DNA of 32,579 nucleotides from Microcaldota archaeon (GCA_021848125.1 JAJZMY010000018.1:1-32579); one strand, 5' to 3'. Numbered from the stretch's first letter, positions 24,214 to 32,573 are shown. Program-made: numbers and translations. The notes: generated from the sequence alone by a model not told the origin.

Positions 24214-24942
24214 TTAGTACATTGTAGAGTCTTTTGTAAATACTTTAATTCCATTCGGAGTTATTTGATACGGAACGATTTCAAAGCTATGGCTGTTTCT
24301 TCTCATTTTTATTATTTCTATTTCAGATATTCTTCTTTTGTTTGCAATATTCTGGTATAATGCGATTATTCCGTCAAATATAAAAAATTCAGATTTAAAT
24401 TGCAAATTAGCAATATTCCTCTCTGATAATTCTGCTGTTAATAATGTTGTTACATTTGATCTTTGCAGAATTTCAGTTAAAAGGTACATTGATCTTTTAT
24501 ATATTGGCAGTTCATTTGTCAATAATGTAAAAACAGACAAAGAATCTATAACAGCAACTTCTGCTTTTTCATTGCTGATTTCTGAAGATAATTGAGATAT
24601 TAAATTATCAACTTCGTATACATTTTCTTTGCTTGATGCCCTTATCATTAATGCAGTTTCTCTTCCTGACATGACTAGGTTCCCATTGTCTATTACTTTT
24701 TTCATATTATCCTTGTATTCCGGCATTGCAGAAGTAAAACCCTCAATAACTTTTTCTATTGTTTCTTCTAAACTAAAGAAAATTGCTTTTTTTCCAGCAA
24801 GCGCGTTATGAAATAAAAATTCAAGTGACATCAATGTTTTTCCAGTTCCAGGACCTCCTGCAATTACTATTTGGTTTCCTTTTGGAATACCACCATGCAG
24901 CAAAGAATCAAGCCCTGTTATCCCACTAGCTATTAAATCCAT
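24214..24942 (-). CDS. KaiC/RadA-like RecA-superfamily ATPase
   Basis: A 242-residue single-domain ATPase. Walker A is GGPGTGKT (29-36), the SLEET segment supplies the catalytic glutamates, and Walker B is VAVIDSLS. A HGGIPKGN loop precedes the P-loop, as in KaiC-like proteins. One KaiC domain of about 240 residues is typical for the many archaeal KaiC-like proteins, which act in signalling rather than a clock. It is a single gene with GATAAT just upstream of the ATG, followed by an unrelated protease gene. No target is identifiable. Confidence 0.9.
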   Translation of the reverse strand: MDLIASGITGLDSLLHGGIPKGNQIVIAGGPGTGKTLMSLEFLFHNALAGKKAIFFSLEETIEKVIEGFTSAMPEYKDNMKKVIDNGNLVMSGRETALMIRASSKENVYEVDNLISQLSSEISNEKAEVAVIDSLSVFTLLTNELPIYKRSMYLLTEILQRSNVTTLLTAELSERNIANLQFKSEFFIFDGIIALYQNIANKRRISEIEIIKMRRNSHSFEIVPYQITPNGIKVFTKDSTMY

Positions 24943-25112
24943 ATTATCTATAATTAATTGTTTATTTTAATTATTTTTAAATATTTAAATTTATTTAAAT
25001 GTTTTTAATTTTAATGTTTTAATTTTTTAATAAATTAATTTATTATTTATTCTTATATTTATTAATAATATATTTTATATGTTATATTATTAATTAATTA
25101 AAAGTTTACAAA

Positions 25113-25126
25113 ATGGTGGATAAATG
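25113..25126 (+). promoter_or_regulatory. Strong ribosome-binding site of the first peroxiredoxin
   Basis: AATGGTGGATAAATG places GGTGGAT two bases before the ATG at 25124. It is the clearest Shine-Dalgarno site on the + strand in this part of the window and fixes the start. Confidence 0.6.
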
Positions 25127-25717
25127 TTAAAAATTAATATGCCTGCACCTGATTTTTCTACATTTGCGTATTTTCCAGAAGAAAAGCAAATAAAGAAAAT
25201 AGAATTAAAAGATTATCTTGGAAAATGGCTAATTTTATCTTTTCACCCAGGCGATTTTACATTTACTTGTACAACAGATCTTGCTGCATTTAATAATATA
25301 TTTCAGCAATTGAAGGATAATAATGCCTTTATTTTTGGAGTAAGCATTGATTCAGCATATGTCCATAAAATTTGGATAGAAACAAGCAAATTAATGAAAG
25401 ATTTAAAATATCCAATACTTGATGATTCAAATCAGAAAATAAGCAGGAATTATGGCGCTTTAAGTGATAATGATTTTCTATCTGATCTGGAAAGATTAAC
25501 AGTGATTATAGATCCGGATGGAATTGTAAAATATATTGAAACTGCAGATCCAAGGCTTGGAAAAGATTCTAATCAAATTCTGCATAAATTTTTAGGACTG
25601 AAATATTTATATGAGCACCATCCAACAGATAATTTATTTATTATTCTTCCAGCAGACTGGAAAAATGTTGATGAATCAATGACTATTAATATTCCTGACG
25701 ATATTGGAAAATTTTAA
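25124..25717 (+). CDS. AhpC-type peroxiredoxin lacking the resolving cysteine
   Basis: A 197-residue thioredoxin-fold peroxidase with the active site FHPGDFTFTCTTD (C49 peroxidatic, P42 and T46 in place). It has no other cysteine. The C-terminal segment where 2-Cys AhpC has HACVIPANW or similar reads FIILPADW, so it must act as a 1-Cys enzyme or use a partner. A 2-Cys paralogue is encoded at 28309. It is followed 26 bases later by endonuclease III and then endonuclease Q on the same strand, a possible oxidative-damage transcript. The start is set by GGTGGATAA. Confidence 0.92.
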   Translation: MLKINMPAPDFSTFAYFPEEKQIKKIELKDYLGKWLILSFHPGDFTFTCTTDLAAFNNIFQQLKDNNAFIFGVSIDSAYVHKIWIETSKLMKDLKYPILDDSNQKISRNYGALSDNDFLSDLERLTVIIDPDGIVKYIETADPRLGKDSNQILHKFLGLKYLYEHHPTDNLFIILPADWKNVDESMTINIPDDIGKF

Positions 25718-25743
25718 ACTATAAACAATAAAATATTAATTTT

Positions 25744-26394
25744 ATGGAGAGCTTATTAAATGCCTCAAATATAGATATTGCTGTCAGCAAGCTTATTAAT
25801 AAGTATCACAATGCCAAATATTATTTGAATTTTAATAGCCCTAATGAACTTCTTGTTTGTGTAATGCTTTCTCCACAGACAAAAGATGAAACAATCAATA
25901 AAATAACACCAAAATTATTTTCAAAATACAAAACACTGAAAGATTTTTCAAATGCAGATCCAGATGAATTAATAAATTATGTCAGAAATGTAAACTTTGC
26001 AAAAAATAAAATAAAAAATATTATTAATGCAAGCAAAATAATTGTAAATGAATATAATGGAAAAATCCCCAATAATATAGATCAGTTATTAAATCTTCCA
26101 GGAATTGGAAGAAAAAGCGCGATTAGTATATTAATCAATGCATATAATATTATTGAGGGAATACCTGTTGATACATGGGTTATAAAATTGAGTTTTAGAA
26201 TTGGTTTAAGCTTAAGCAAAAATCCAGATAAAATAGAAGCAGATCTTGAAAAGATTATTGACAAGAAATACTGGGGTAAAATCAGTTATGTATTAAAGCA
26301 GCATGGTAAAGAAACATGCAAATCAGTTCCAATTTGCAGCAAATGCATTATTAATGATTTATGCAAAAAGAATAATGTGGTGAAATCTTTATGA
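25744..26394 (+). CDS. nth: Endonuclease III (DNA glycosylase/AP lyase)
   Basis: This 216-residue enzyme removes oxidised pyrimidines. MLSPQTKDETINKITPKLF is the N-terminal motif. The helix-hairpin-helix is LPGIGRKSA with the lyase K124, and the catalytic aspartate is D143 in VDTWVIKLSFRIGL. Canonical VDTHV has His where W145 stands. The four cluster cysteines C192, C198, C201 and C207 are spaced x5-x2-x5, one residue shorter than the usual x6-x2-x5. The stop overlaps the endonuclease Q start (ATGA), so the two repair enzymes are coupled. No clear ribosome site precedes its ATG. Confidence 0.93.
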   Translation: MESLLNASNIDIAVSKLINKYHNAKYYLNFNSPNELLVCVMLSPQTKDETINKITPKLFSKYKTLKDFSNADPDELINYVRNVNFAKNKIKNIINASKIIVNEYNGKIPNNIDQLLNLPGIGRKSAISILINAYNIIEGIPVDTWVIKLSFRIGLSLSKNPDKIEADLEKIIDKKYWGKISYVLKQHGKETCKSVPICSKCIINDLCKKNNVVKSL

Positions 26395-27587
26395 AAGTAA
26401 TTGCAGATCTTCATATTCATTCAAGATTTTCAAGAGCGTGCAGCAACAAGATAAATCCAGTTTCATTGGAAAAAGCAGCAAAACTAAAAGGAATAAATCT
26501 CATTTCTACTGGAGATTTTTTGCATAAGGACTGGCTGCTAGAATTAAAGCAGAATCTTGTTAAGGATAATGAATCAGGATTTTATAAAATAAAAAATTCA
26601 AATGAAAATATAAAATTTGTTTTAGGAACTGAAATCTCAACATTTTTCTGGGAAAAAAGCAAGTCAAAAAGAATACACACATGTGTATTGATAAAAAATA
26701 TCGAGTCTATTGAACAGATAAGAGACCAGTTATCAAAATTTGGACACATTGATGCAGATGGAAGACCTATTCTGTCAATTAGCACATCTGAGCTTATGGA
26801 TATATTATTAAATATTGAAAAAAATGCATTCATATTTCCCGCACACATATGGACCCCGTTTTTCGGAGCGCTTGGAGATATGTCTGGATTTAATTCAATT
26901 AAAGAAGCTTATCAGGATCAAGAAAAGCACATATATGCATTGGAAACTGGTTTAAGCTCTGATCCTATAATGAATTGGAGGGTGTCGCAACTTGACAAAT
27001 ATGCTCTTATTTCAAACAGCGATGCTCATTCATTGGATAAAATTGGAAGAGAGGCAAATGTATTTAATGTTGAAAATTTTAGTTATGACAATGTAATCAA
27101 TGCAATAAAGGAAAAAAATATTAAAAAATTTGAAAAAACAATTGAATTTTATCCAGAAGAAGGCAAATATCATTTTGATGGGCACAGGCAGTGCAATTTT
27201 TCCCTAGACCCTCAAAATGAAAACAATGAGATCTGCCCAATATGCAAAAAGCAATTAGTAATTGGTGTGTTGCACAGAGTTAATGAACTTGCTGACAGGC
27301 CAGTCGGATTTATCCCAAAAAATTCAATACCATATGAACATCAGATACCTCTAAAAGAAATTATATCTATTGTAATTAAAAAAGGCGTAAATACCCAAGG
27401 TGTTGAAAAAAAATATAATGCCCTTATTCAGGAATTTGGCACTGAATTCAATGCTCTTAATTCAAGTTTTGATGCTATCTCTAAAATTGATCAAAATATT
27501 GCAGAAGCAATAGAAAAAATCAAGAAAAATGAAGTAAAAATCATTCCAGGATATGACGGAGTTTTTGGAAAATTTGAATTATTGTAA
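26391..27587 (+). CDS. endoQ: Endonuclease Q-like PHP-domain DNA repair nuclease
   Basis: This 398-residue protein has the PHP fold of EndoQ, with metal ligands D6, H8 and H10 (DLHIH), E81 (GTEIS), H152 (PAHIW) and D211/H213 (SNSDAH). A zinc finger follows with C268, C282 and C285 near GHRQCNFSL and ICPICKK. After it come the GVLHRVNELADRP segment and the helical C terminus typical of EndoQ. The family nicks DNA 5' of deaminated bases (uracil, hypoxanthine, xanthine) and AP sites. The ATG overlaps the nth stop by four bases. Family identity is recognised from layout and length; it was not tested by alignment. Confidence 0.87.
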   Translation: MKVIADLHIHSRFSRACSNKINPVSLEKAAKLKGINLISTGDFLHKDWLLELKQNLVKDNESGFYKIKNSNENIKFVLGTEISTFFWEKSKSKRIHTCVLIKNIESIEQIRDQLSKFGHIDADGRPILSISTSELMDILLNIEKNAFIFPAHIWTPFFGALGDMSGFNSIKEAYQDQEKHIYALETGLSSDPIMNWRVSQLDKYALISNSDAHSLDKIGREANVFNVENFSYDNVINAIKEKNIKKFEKTIEFYPEEGKYHFDGHRQCNFSLDPQNENNEICPICKKQLVIGVLHRVNELADRPVGFIPKNSIPYEHQIPLKEIISIVIKKGVNTQGVEKKYNALIQEFGTEFNALNSSFDAISKIDQNIAEAIEKIKKNEVKIIPGYDGVFGKFELL

Positions 27588-27732
27588 ATAGAATTGATAA
27601 AATAATGTCTGGTTAGATTTTTGACATTTGCCGAAGCGCTAAAAAAATTTAAATATCTATCTTTTGTCCTTATAATTGTATTAATAATTGTTTTTAATAG
27701 TAATATTAAACATTTTTAATATATATGAGGGT

Positions 27733-27903
27733 ATGTTTATAAATAATGGAAAATGCATTGTATGCGGGAAAATTTCCAAAATAATGGCACTCGGAACTGA
27801 AATTAAAAACCATGGCCTATGTATTGATTGCATTAATGCAATAAATAAAAATATTGTGAATATGAAACAGCAATTTCCTCTATTTTCTAAAAATAAATTC
27901 TAA
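27733..27903 (+). CDS. Zinc-ribbon miniprotein, unknown function
   Basis: A 56-residue protein (ATG at 27733; a TTG at 27688 would add 15 hydrophobic residues that look like spacer). Two CxxC pairs, C8-C11 and C30-C33, suggest a zinc ribbon. The sequence between them (GKISKIMALGTEIKNHGL) is otherwise unremarkable. ATGAGGGT just before the ATG is a weak ribosome site. The stop lies 3 bases before the left target repeat of the 297-bp insertion. Not recognised as a known family. Confidence 0.5.
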   Translation: MFINNGKCIVCGKISKIMALGTEIKNHGLCIDCINAINKNIVNMKQQFPLFSKNKF

Positions 27904-27906
27904 ACC

Positions 27907-28219
27907 TATAAATCGAGGCTGTTGAAAATTTATATGCACAGAAGAATTTTGGTTTTATCTTTCCACTAATAAATCGGCAACAAGGACTACCATGATGGTC
28001 ATTGATCAAATATATTTTGTAAATAAGGCATAAAATAATTCTAAATTAGCGCTTGCATTAGCATCAGCTATTTTGAAAATAATATTTTTCAATACAAAAT
28101 GAAAAAAATAATTTTTAGAGTTGTAAAATAATTTAGTATGTATTTTTTTAATTTTGCGGTTCCTTATATTTTATTGAAATTGTTTGAAAATTTAAGATTT
28201 TCAACAGCCTCTATAAATC
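27907..28219. mobile_element. MITE-like insertion with 15-bp inverted ends and 8-bp target duplication
   Basis: The core element (27915-28211, 297 bp) starts GAGGCTGTTGAAAAT and ends ATTTTCAACAGCCTC, perfect 15-bp inverted repeats. It is flanked by identical TATAAATC copies at 27907-27914 and 28212-28219, the signature of an 8-bp target duplication. The ends share CTGTTG-AAA with IS6-family inverted repeats, a family that also makes 8-bp duplications; that link is inference. No transposase-length frame exists inside, only short ones, so it is non-autonomous or a deletion derivative. It separates the zinc-ribbon gene from the second peroxiredoxin. Confidence 0.85.
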
Positions 28220-28308
28220 AATTAAGCAATATATTTATTAATTTTTTTAAGCTATTATTGATTATAAATAAATTCTATTTTTATAATTAATAAAATTAAA
28301 GTGATAAA

Positions 28309-28899
28309 ATGCAATTAGAAATAAATCAAAAAGTTCCAGAAATAAAAACAAAGGTGTATTTTCCTGAAGAAAAAGAAATGAAAGACTTTTCTCTTGATGA
28401 TTATAAAGGAAAATGGGTAATTTTAACTTTCTATCCAGGCGATTTTACATTTGTATGCGCAACAGATATAGAAGCATTAATGGAAAAATATGATGAGTTT
28501 ATAAAAAATAATGCAGTGGTATTTGGGATAAGCACAGACAGTATTTTTTCTCATAAAGTATGGAGCGAAACATCACCAAGAGTATCAAAAAGCAAAATTC
28601 CATTAATAGATGATTTTACAAAGAAAATATCACAAGAATACGGATTTTTAAATAATGAAACAGGTGCTGCAAGAAGAGGGCTTGTAATAATAGACCCTAA
28701 TCAAAAATTGCAATATTTTGCAGTATATAATGACGGACTTGGCAAGGATGTAGAACATATATTTTCTTCATTTATGGGATTAAAATATATGCAGGACAAT
28801 CCTGTTCCAGATGGACATGCATGTGTAATTCCTGCAAATTGGAGACCTGGAAATAAAACACTTGATATAGACATTAATAAAGATACTGGAAAGCTTTAG
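28309..28899 (+). CDS. 2-Cys AhpC-type peroxiredoxin
   Basis: A 196-residue peroxiredoxin with active site FYPGDFTFVCATD (C50 peroxidatic) and a C-terminal resolving C172 in HACVIPANWRPG, the AhpC/Prx1 pattern. It shares length, motif order and the ending GKL with the cysteine-poor paralogue at 25124. GTGATAAAATG gives a strong start. It is a single gene, with the 297-bp insertion ending 98 bases upstream. A TATA-like AATATATTTATT near 28229 may be its promoter. Reductant (thioredoxin-like or AhpF-like) genes are not in the window. Confidence 0.93.
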   Translation: MQLEINQKVPEIKTKVYFPEEKEMKDFSLDDYKGKWVILTFYPGDFTFVCATDIEALMEKYDEFIKNNAVVFGISTDSIFSHKVWSETSPRVSKSKIPLIDDFTKKISQEYGFLNNETGAARRGLVIIDPNQKLQYFAVYNDGLGKDVEHIFSSFMGLKYMQDNPVPDGHACVIPANWRPGNKTLDIDINKDTGKL

Positions 28900-28930
28900 T
28901 GCTTTCCACTATGCATTCTATAATAATATA

Positions 28931-28979
28931 ACTTAACTTTCCAATCCTGGCATAAATATCGACGTTAAGTATGTATGCC
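28931..28979. other. Interleaved inverted repeats, possible pseudoknot in convergent spacer
   Basis: In the spacer between the convergent peroxiredoxin and phosphoesterase genes, ACTTAAC (28931-28937) matches GTTAAGT (28964-28970), and GGCATA (28949-28954) matches TATGCC (28974-28979). The pairs cross, as in an H-type pseudoknot. The segment is less AT-rich than other spacers. A 3'-end structure or small RNA is possible; chance pairing is also plausible. Confidence 0.3.
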
Positions 28980-28994
28980 CCCAACCTTATTCAA

Positions 28995-29744
28995 TTAATC
29001 CACTATAATGCGCCTTAAATTTGATATGCTGCCAAAATCAATTGTAGACCCATAGCCAATTGCAATTGCATTGAATTTGTCAATGTTTATTTTTTTTAAT
29101 ACTGGAGAAAGCAAATGAGATTTAGGTTCAATATTTATATCAGTACCAGACATAAAATAATTTATTGCTGGAAGTACAAGAAGTTTTCTTTTTTTATAGG
29201 CTCCAAACAAAAAGCACTTTAATTTTTCTTTTTTTCTTATTTTGCTTATTATTGATATTGCAGGGTGCTCATGGCCCATTATAAGCATTTTTGTATTATT
29301 TGAAATATTTTTAGGCATTTCTTCCCCATGAAAAAAAAGATATTGTTTGTATTTCATTTCCTGTGAGTATATCTCAATATCAAATATTGTTTTATACCTG
29401 TCAACAAAATTATCATGATTCCCTTTTATAAGAATAAGTTTTGCATTATTGCTTTTTATAAATTTTATAAATTCCAGCATTTCTTTATATTCCTCAGCAT
29501 CTATTGAAGCAAATTCATTTTTTATATCTCCTGTAACTATTACTTTGTCTGCTTTTTTGATATTTATTGCGTCTAATATCATTTTCATTGCTTTTTTAAG
29601 ATTTGCTTTTGGCGCATAAATTCCTGCTTTTGCAGCAATTCCCTCAAATCCAAGATGAAGGTCTGAAATTATTAGCGCATTCATTGATTTTATATAAGCA
29701 ATAGGCAATCCATTAATAAGTTCAATGTCTTGTGTAAGCTTCAT
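28995..29744 (-). CDS. Calcineurin-like metallophosphoesterase, Lhr-associated type
   Basis: A 249-residue phosphoesterase with a full metal site: DLH (28-30), GD (72-73), GNHD (108-111), H139 in FFHGEE and GHEH (157-160). It resembles the archaeal MJ0037-like or SbcD-like phosphoesterases that often sit next to Lhr-type helicases and are proposed to process nucleic acid ends. Here it is directly downstream of the Lhr helicase (87-base gap) on the same strand, which supports that pairing. The start has GATTTT before the ATG. The N-terminal extension of about 20 residues before the first motif is family-typical. Confidence 0.88.
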   Translation of the reverse strand: MKLTQDIELINGLPIAYIKSMNALIISDLHLGFEGIAAKAGIYAPKANLKKAMKMILDAINIKKADKVIVTGDIKNEFASIDAEEYKEMLEFIKFIKSNNAKLILIKGNHDNFVDRYKTIFDIEIYSQEMKYKQYLFFHGEEMPKNISNNTKMLIMGHEHPAISIISKIRKKEKLKCFLFGAYKKRKLLVLPAINYFMSGTDINIEPKSHLLSPVLKKINIDKFNAIAIGYGSTIDFGSISNLRRIIVD

Positions 29745-29831
29745 AAAATCATTTATTTATTTTAATATTAGATTATGCTTTATTTGTTTTTATAAATACT
29801 AATTATATTCTTTATTTTTTAAAGAAAAGTT

Positions 29832-32489
29832 TTATTTGCCCTCTATTTTTTCCAGTACAAGTTTATGCAGATGCCTGAGATATTCTCTTTTTTGCTTCAT
29901 GACAAGTATGTCTTCATATCCAAAACTTATTATATTATGTGCAAACGGCGAAGGCACTGGAGTTGATACTAATCTACATTCAATTTCCTTGGCTTTTATT
30001 TTGTTTATTATTTCTTTTGCTTTTTTAAGGTCCATAACCTCATTAAAGATTTCTCTGTATGTTTCTTTAATAATAGGGAAATTCGGATCTATTTCCTCTG
30101 CTACCTTTAATAGTACTCTTGAATTTATCTGCTGCTTATTAACAGTTATTTTATAATTTTTGTATTTTTTCAAAATCATGAAGCTTCTAACAGCAACATG
30201 CCTGAACCTGTTTTTCAGCAGTTCTGTTCTTTTTAGATTTTCTTTTAGCAATTCTTCAATATTTTGTGATGAAAGAGCATTGATTATATTTGAGACTGTT
30301 TTATTTGTGAAATCTATTTTCTGGCTTGGCTTGAGGATAAATCCATTATCATTAATCATTATTCCTATGTCTATATTAAATCTATTGCCAAGTTCTATTG
30401 CGAACAGCCTTGATAATGCATCATTTATTCTTCTTCCATAAAGCGAATGAAATATTATATAATTAATTTCTTCTGCAGCATCAAAGGTCTGCTCTATAAG
30501 CATTATTTTGTCATTAGGGATAATTTTTGTAAACAAGAACTGCTCCATAAAATAATTAAATACTGTATTCTCAGAAGTTTTATCAAGATTAAGATCACTA
30601 AGAATTTTATTTATTTTTTTGCTCTGCTTGATCTTTTTTATATTCATACCTATTTCACTGCTGTCTTCTAAAATTGCCCCAAACATCTGCCCTCTCAATT
30701 TATTAATGCTCATTGCAAGTTCATATGATAAAGGCAGCTGCTCTGAAAACCAAGGAGGAATTGTTGGCGCAGCAGTATCAGCAAGAGAAACATAGCAGTT
30801 TATGCCGCTTGATGATTCAAACTTATAAAGATGTCCGCCCAATGCAAAGATGTCATTTGGTTTCAGCCTTTCAAAAAATTCCTCCTGTACACTGCCTATG
30901 TGCTTTCTTCCTGCAAATACATTAATCAATGCCTCATCAGGTATTGTGCCCTGGTTCAGCATGAAGATTAATTTTGCATTTCCCCTTCTTGCAAATGTAT
31001 TGTTTGCTTTGTCAAGCCATATTTTTCCATAAACTCTTCTGCTTTCAAGTTCAACATAGTTCCCGGCAAGGTAATCCAGCAATGAGATAAAATCCTGTTT
31101 TTCGAGCTCGTGGTATGGGTATGCATTTCTTACAAGATTATATGCCTCATCAATATTCCATTGCCTTGTTAATGACATTCCAAGTATGTGCTGGGCAAGC
31201 ACATCCAGCGGATTCTGAGGCACTTTGAATGCATCCAGGTTTTTGCTTTTTGCAGAATGTATCATTACTGCGCATTCAACCAGGTCGTCCCTGTCCAGCA
31301 CTATTACCTCCCCCCTTGCAGTATCCTTGAATGAATGGCCTGATCTTCCAACTCTTTGTATGAGCCTTGTAACGCTTTTTGGCGAGCCCAGCTGGACAAC
31401 ATTATTAATAGTGCCTATATCAACTCCAAGTTCCAGGCTTGTTGAGCTTACAACGCATTTAAGGCTGCCTTTTTTCAGCATTTCCTCTACATTCAATCTA
31501 GATTCCCTTGACAAGGATCCATGGTGAGCTGCAATATCCAGGTCATAATTGAATCTTTTCTTTAGATTGAATATAACTCTTTCAGTATTGCTCCTGGTGT
31601 TTGTGAATATAAGAGTTGTCTTGTTATGCTTTATTACAGAATCCAGGATTTTATACGTCTCATTTTCAATCAATGCATCATTGCTGTATATCAAATCAGG
31701 CACTGGCGTCATAAGCTTTATTTCAAATATCTTGCTCCAGGACGCATCTATGATTACGCATGCCCTTGGCTTATTATTTTCATATCCAACAAGGAATTTT
31801 GCAGCTTCTTCAAGAGGATATAATGTTGCGCTCATGCCTATGCGCACAAGTTTTTTTTCAGCAATCTGCGCAAGCCTTTCAACACTTAATGCCAAATGGA
31901 TTCCTCTTTTATTATTTGCAAGCTCATGCACTTCATCGATTATTATAAACTGCACTGATTTGAAATTTTCTGAAAATTTTTGAGAACTAAGCATTATTGA
32001 AAGACTTTCAGGAGTAGTTACAAGAATGTTCGGCGGCTTTTTTAACTGTTTAGTTCTTTCGCTTTGTTCTGTATCCCCTGTTCTTATTCCTATTGTGACT
32101 TTTTGTATGTTTTCCTTTATTATATTTATGCCCTTTTCTTTAATAATAAGATCATAAATCTGCTGCAATGGAACAGTGAGATTTTTATAAATATCATTGT
32201 TGAGCGCTCTTAAAGGCGAAACATATATGCAGTAAATTTTATTTTCAAGCCTGTTCTCTAAGGAATAATTAAACAATGTATTGATTATTGATAAAAAACC
32301 AGAAATAGTTTTTCCGCTGCCTGTTGGAGCTGTTATAATTATATTCTTGTTTTCAGCTATGATTTTAAATGCAAATTTCTGCGGCAGGGTAAGTTCATGA
32401 AAATTTTCAGTAAACCATTGCCTCACATATTTATTAAGCACTGACAAGTTTTCTTCATCACTAAATGGTTTATCATAATATTCGAACAT
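29832..32489 (-). CDS. Lhr-type DEAD/DEAH-box DNA helicase
   Basis: This 885-residue superfamily 2 helicase carries APTGSGKT (54-61, motif I), TTPESL (158-163), DEVH (185-188, motif II), SAT (220-222, motif III), and in the second RecA domain TSLELGVDIG and QRVGRSGH (motifs V/VI). The long C-terminal part contains winged-helix and Lhr-specific segments. Archaeal Lhr proteins (aLhr1/aLhr2) are of this size and act in DNA repair and recombination. The gene is visibly less AT-rich than the rest of the window. The ATG is preceded by GGGTAATAAC. A phosphoesterase follows on the same strand, a known functional association. Confidence 0.92.
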   Translation of the reverse strand: MFEYYDKPFSDEENLSVLNKYVRQWFTENFHELTLPQKFAFKIIAENKNIIITAPTGSGKTISGFLSIINTLFNYSLENRLENKIYCIYVSPLRALNNDIYKNLTVPLQQIYDLIIKEKGINIIKENIQKVTIGIRTGDTEQSERTKQLKKPPNILVTTPESLSIMLSSQKFSENFKSVQFIIIDEVHELANNKRGIHLALSVERLAQIAEKKLVRIGMSATLYPLEEAAKFLVGYENNKPRACVIIDASWSKIFEIKLMTPVPDLIYSNDALIENETYKILDSVIKHNKTTLIFTNTRSNTERVIFNLKKRFNYDLDIAAHHGSLSRESRLNVEEMLKKGSLKCVVSSTSLELGVDIGTINNVVQLGSPKSVTRLIQRVGRSGHSFKDTARGEVIVLDRDDLVECAVMIHSAKSKNLDAFKVPQNPLDVLAQHILGMSLTRQWNIDEAYNLVRNAYPYHELEKQDFISLLDYLAGNYVELESRRVYGKIWLDKANNTFARRGNAKLIFMLNQGTIPDEALINVFAGRKHIGSVQEEFFERLKPNDIFALGGHLYKFESSSGINCYVSLADTAAPTIPPWFSEQLPLSYELAMSINKLRGQMFGAILEDSSEIGMNIKKIKQSKKINKILSDLNLDKTSENTVFNYFMEQFLFTKIIPNDKIMLIEQTFDAAEEINYIIFHSLYGRRINDALSRLFAIELGNRFNIDIGIMINDNGFILKPSQKIDFTNKTVSNIINALSSQNIEELLKENLKRTELLKNRFRHVAVRSFMILKKYKNYKITVNKQQINSRVLLKVAEEIDPNFPIIKETYREIFNEVMDLKKAKEIINKIKAKEIECRLVSTPVPSPFAHNIISFGYEDILVMKQKREYLRHLHKLVLEKIEGK

Positions 32490-32510
32490 GTTATTACCCT
32501 TCTATTTAAT

Positions 32511-32573
32511 AAAGCTCTTTAAAAAGAGCTTTTGCAGAAATAAAGCTTTTAAAAAGAGCTTTAGCAAAATGAA
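32511..32573. repeat. AT-rich hairpin repeat, copies upstream of the helicase
   Basis: AAAGCTCTTT (32511-32520) and AAAGAGCTTT (32523-32532) form a perfect 10-bp inverted repeat. A second imperfect unit follows, with AAAGCTTTT and AAAAAGAGCTTTAGCAAAATGAA to 32573. The end AGCTTTAGCAAAATGAA is identical to that of the copy at 11291. It lies 22 bases upstream of the helicase start; its neighbour gene is outside the window. Confidence 0.6.
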
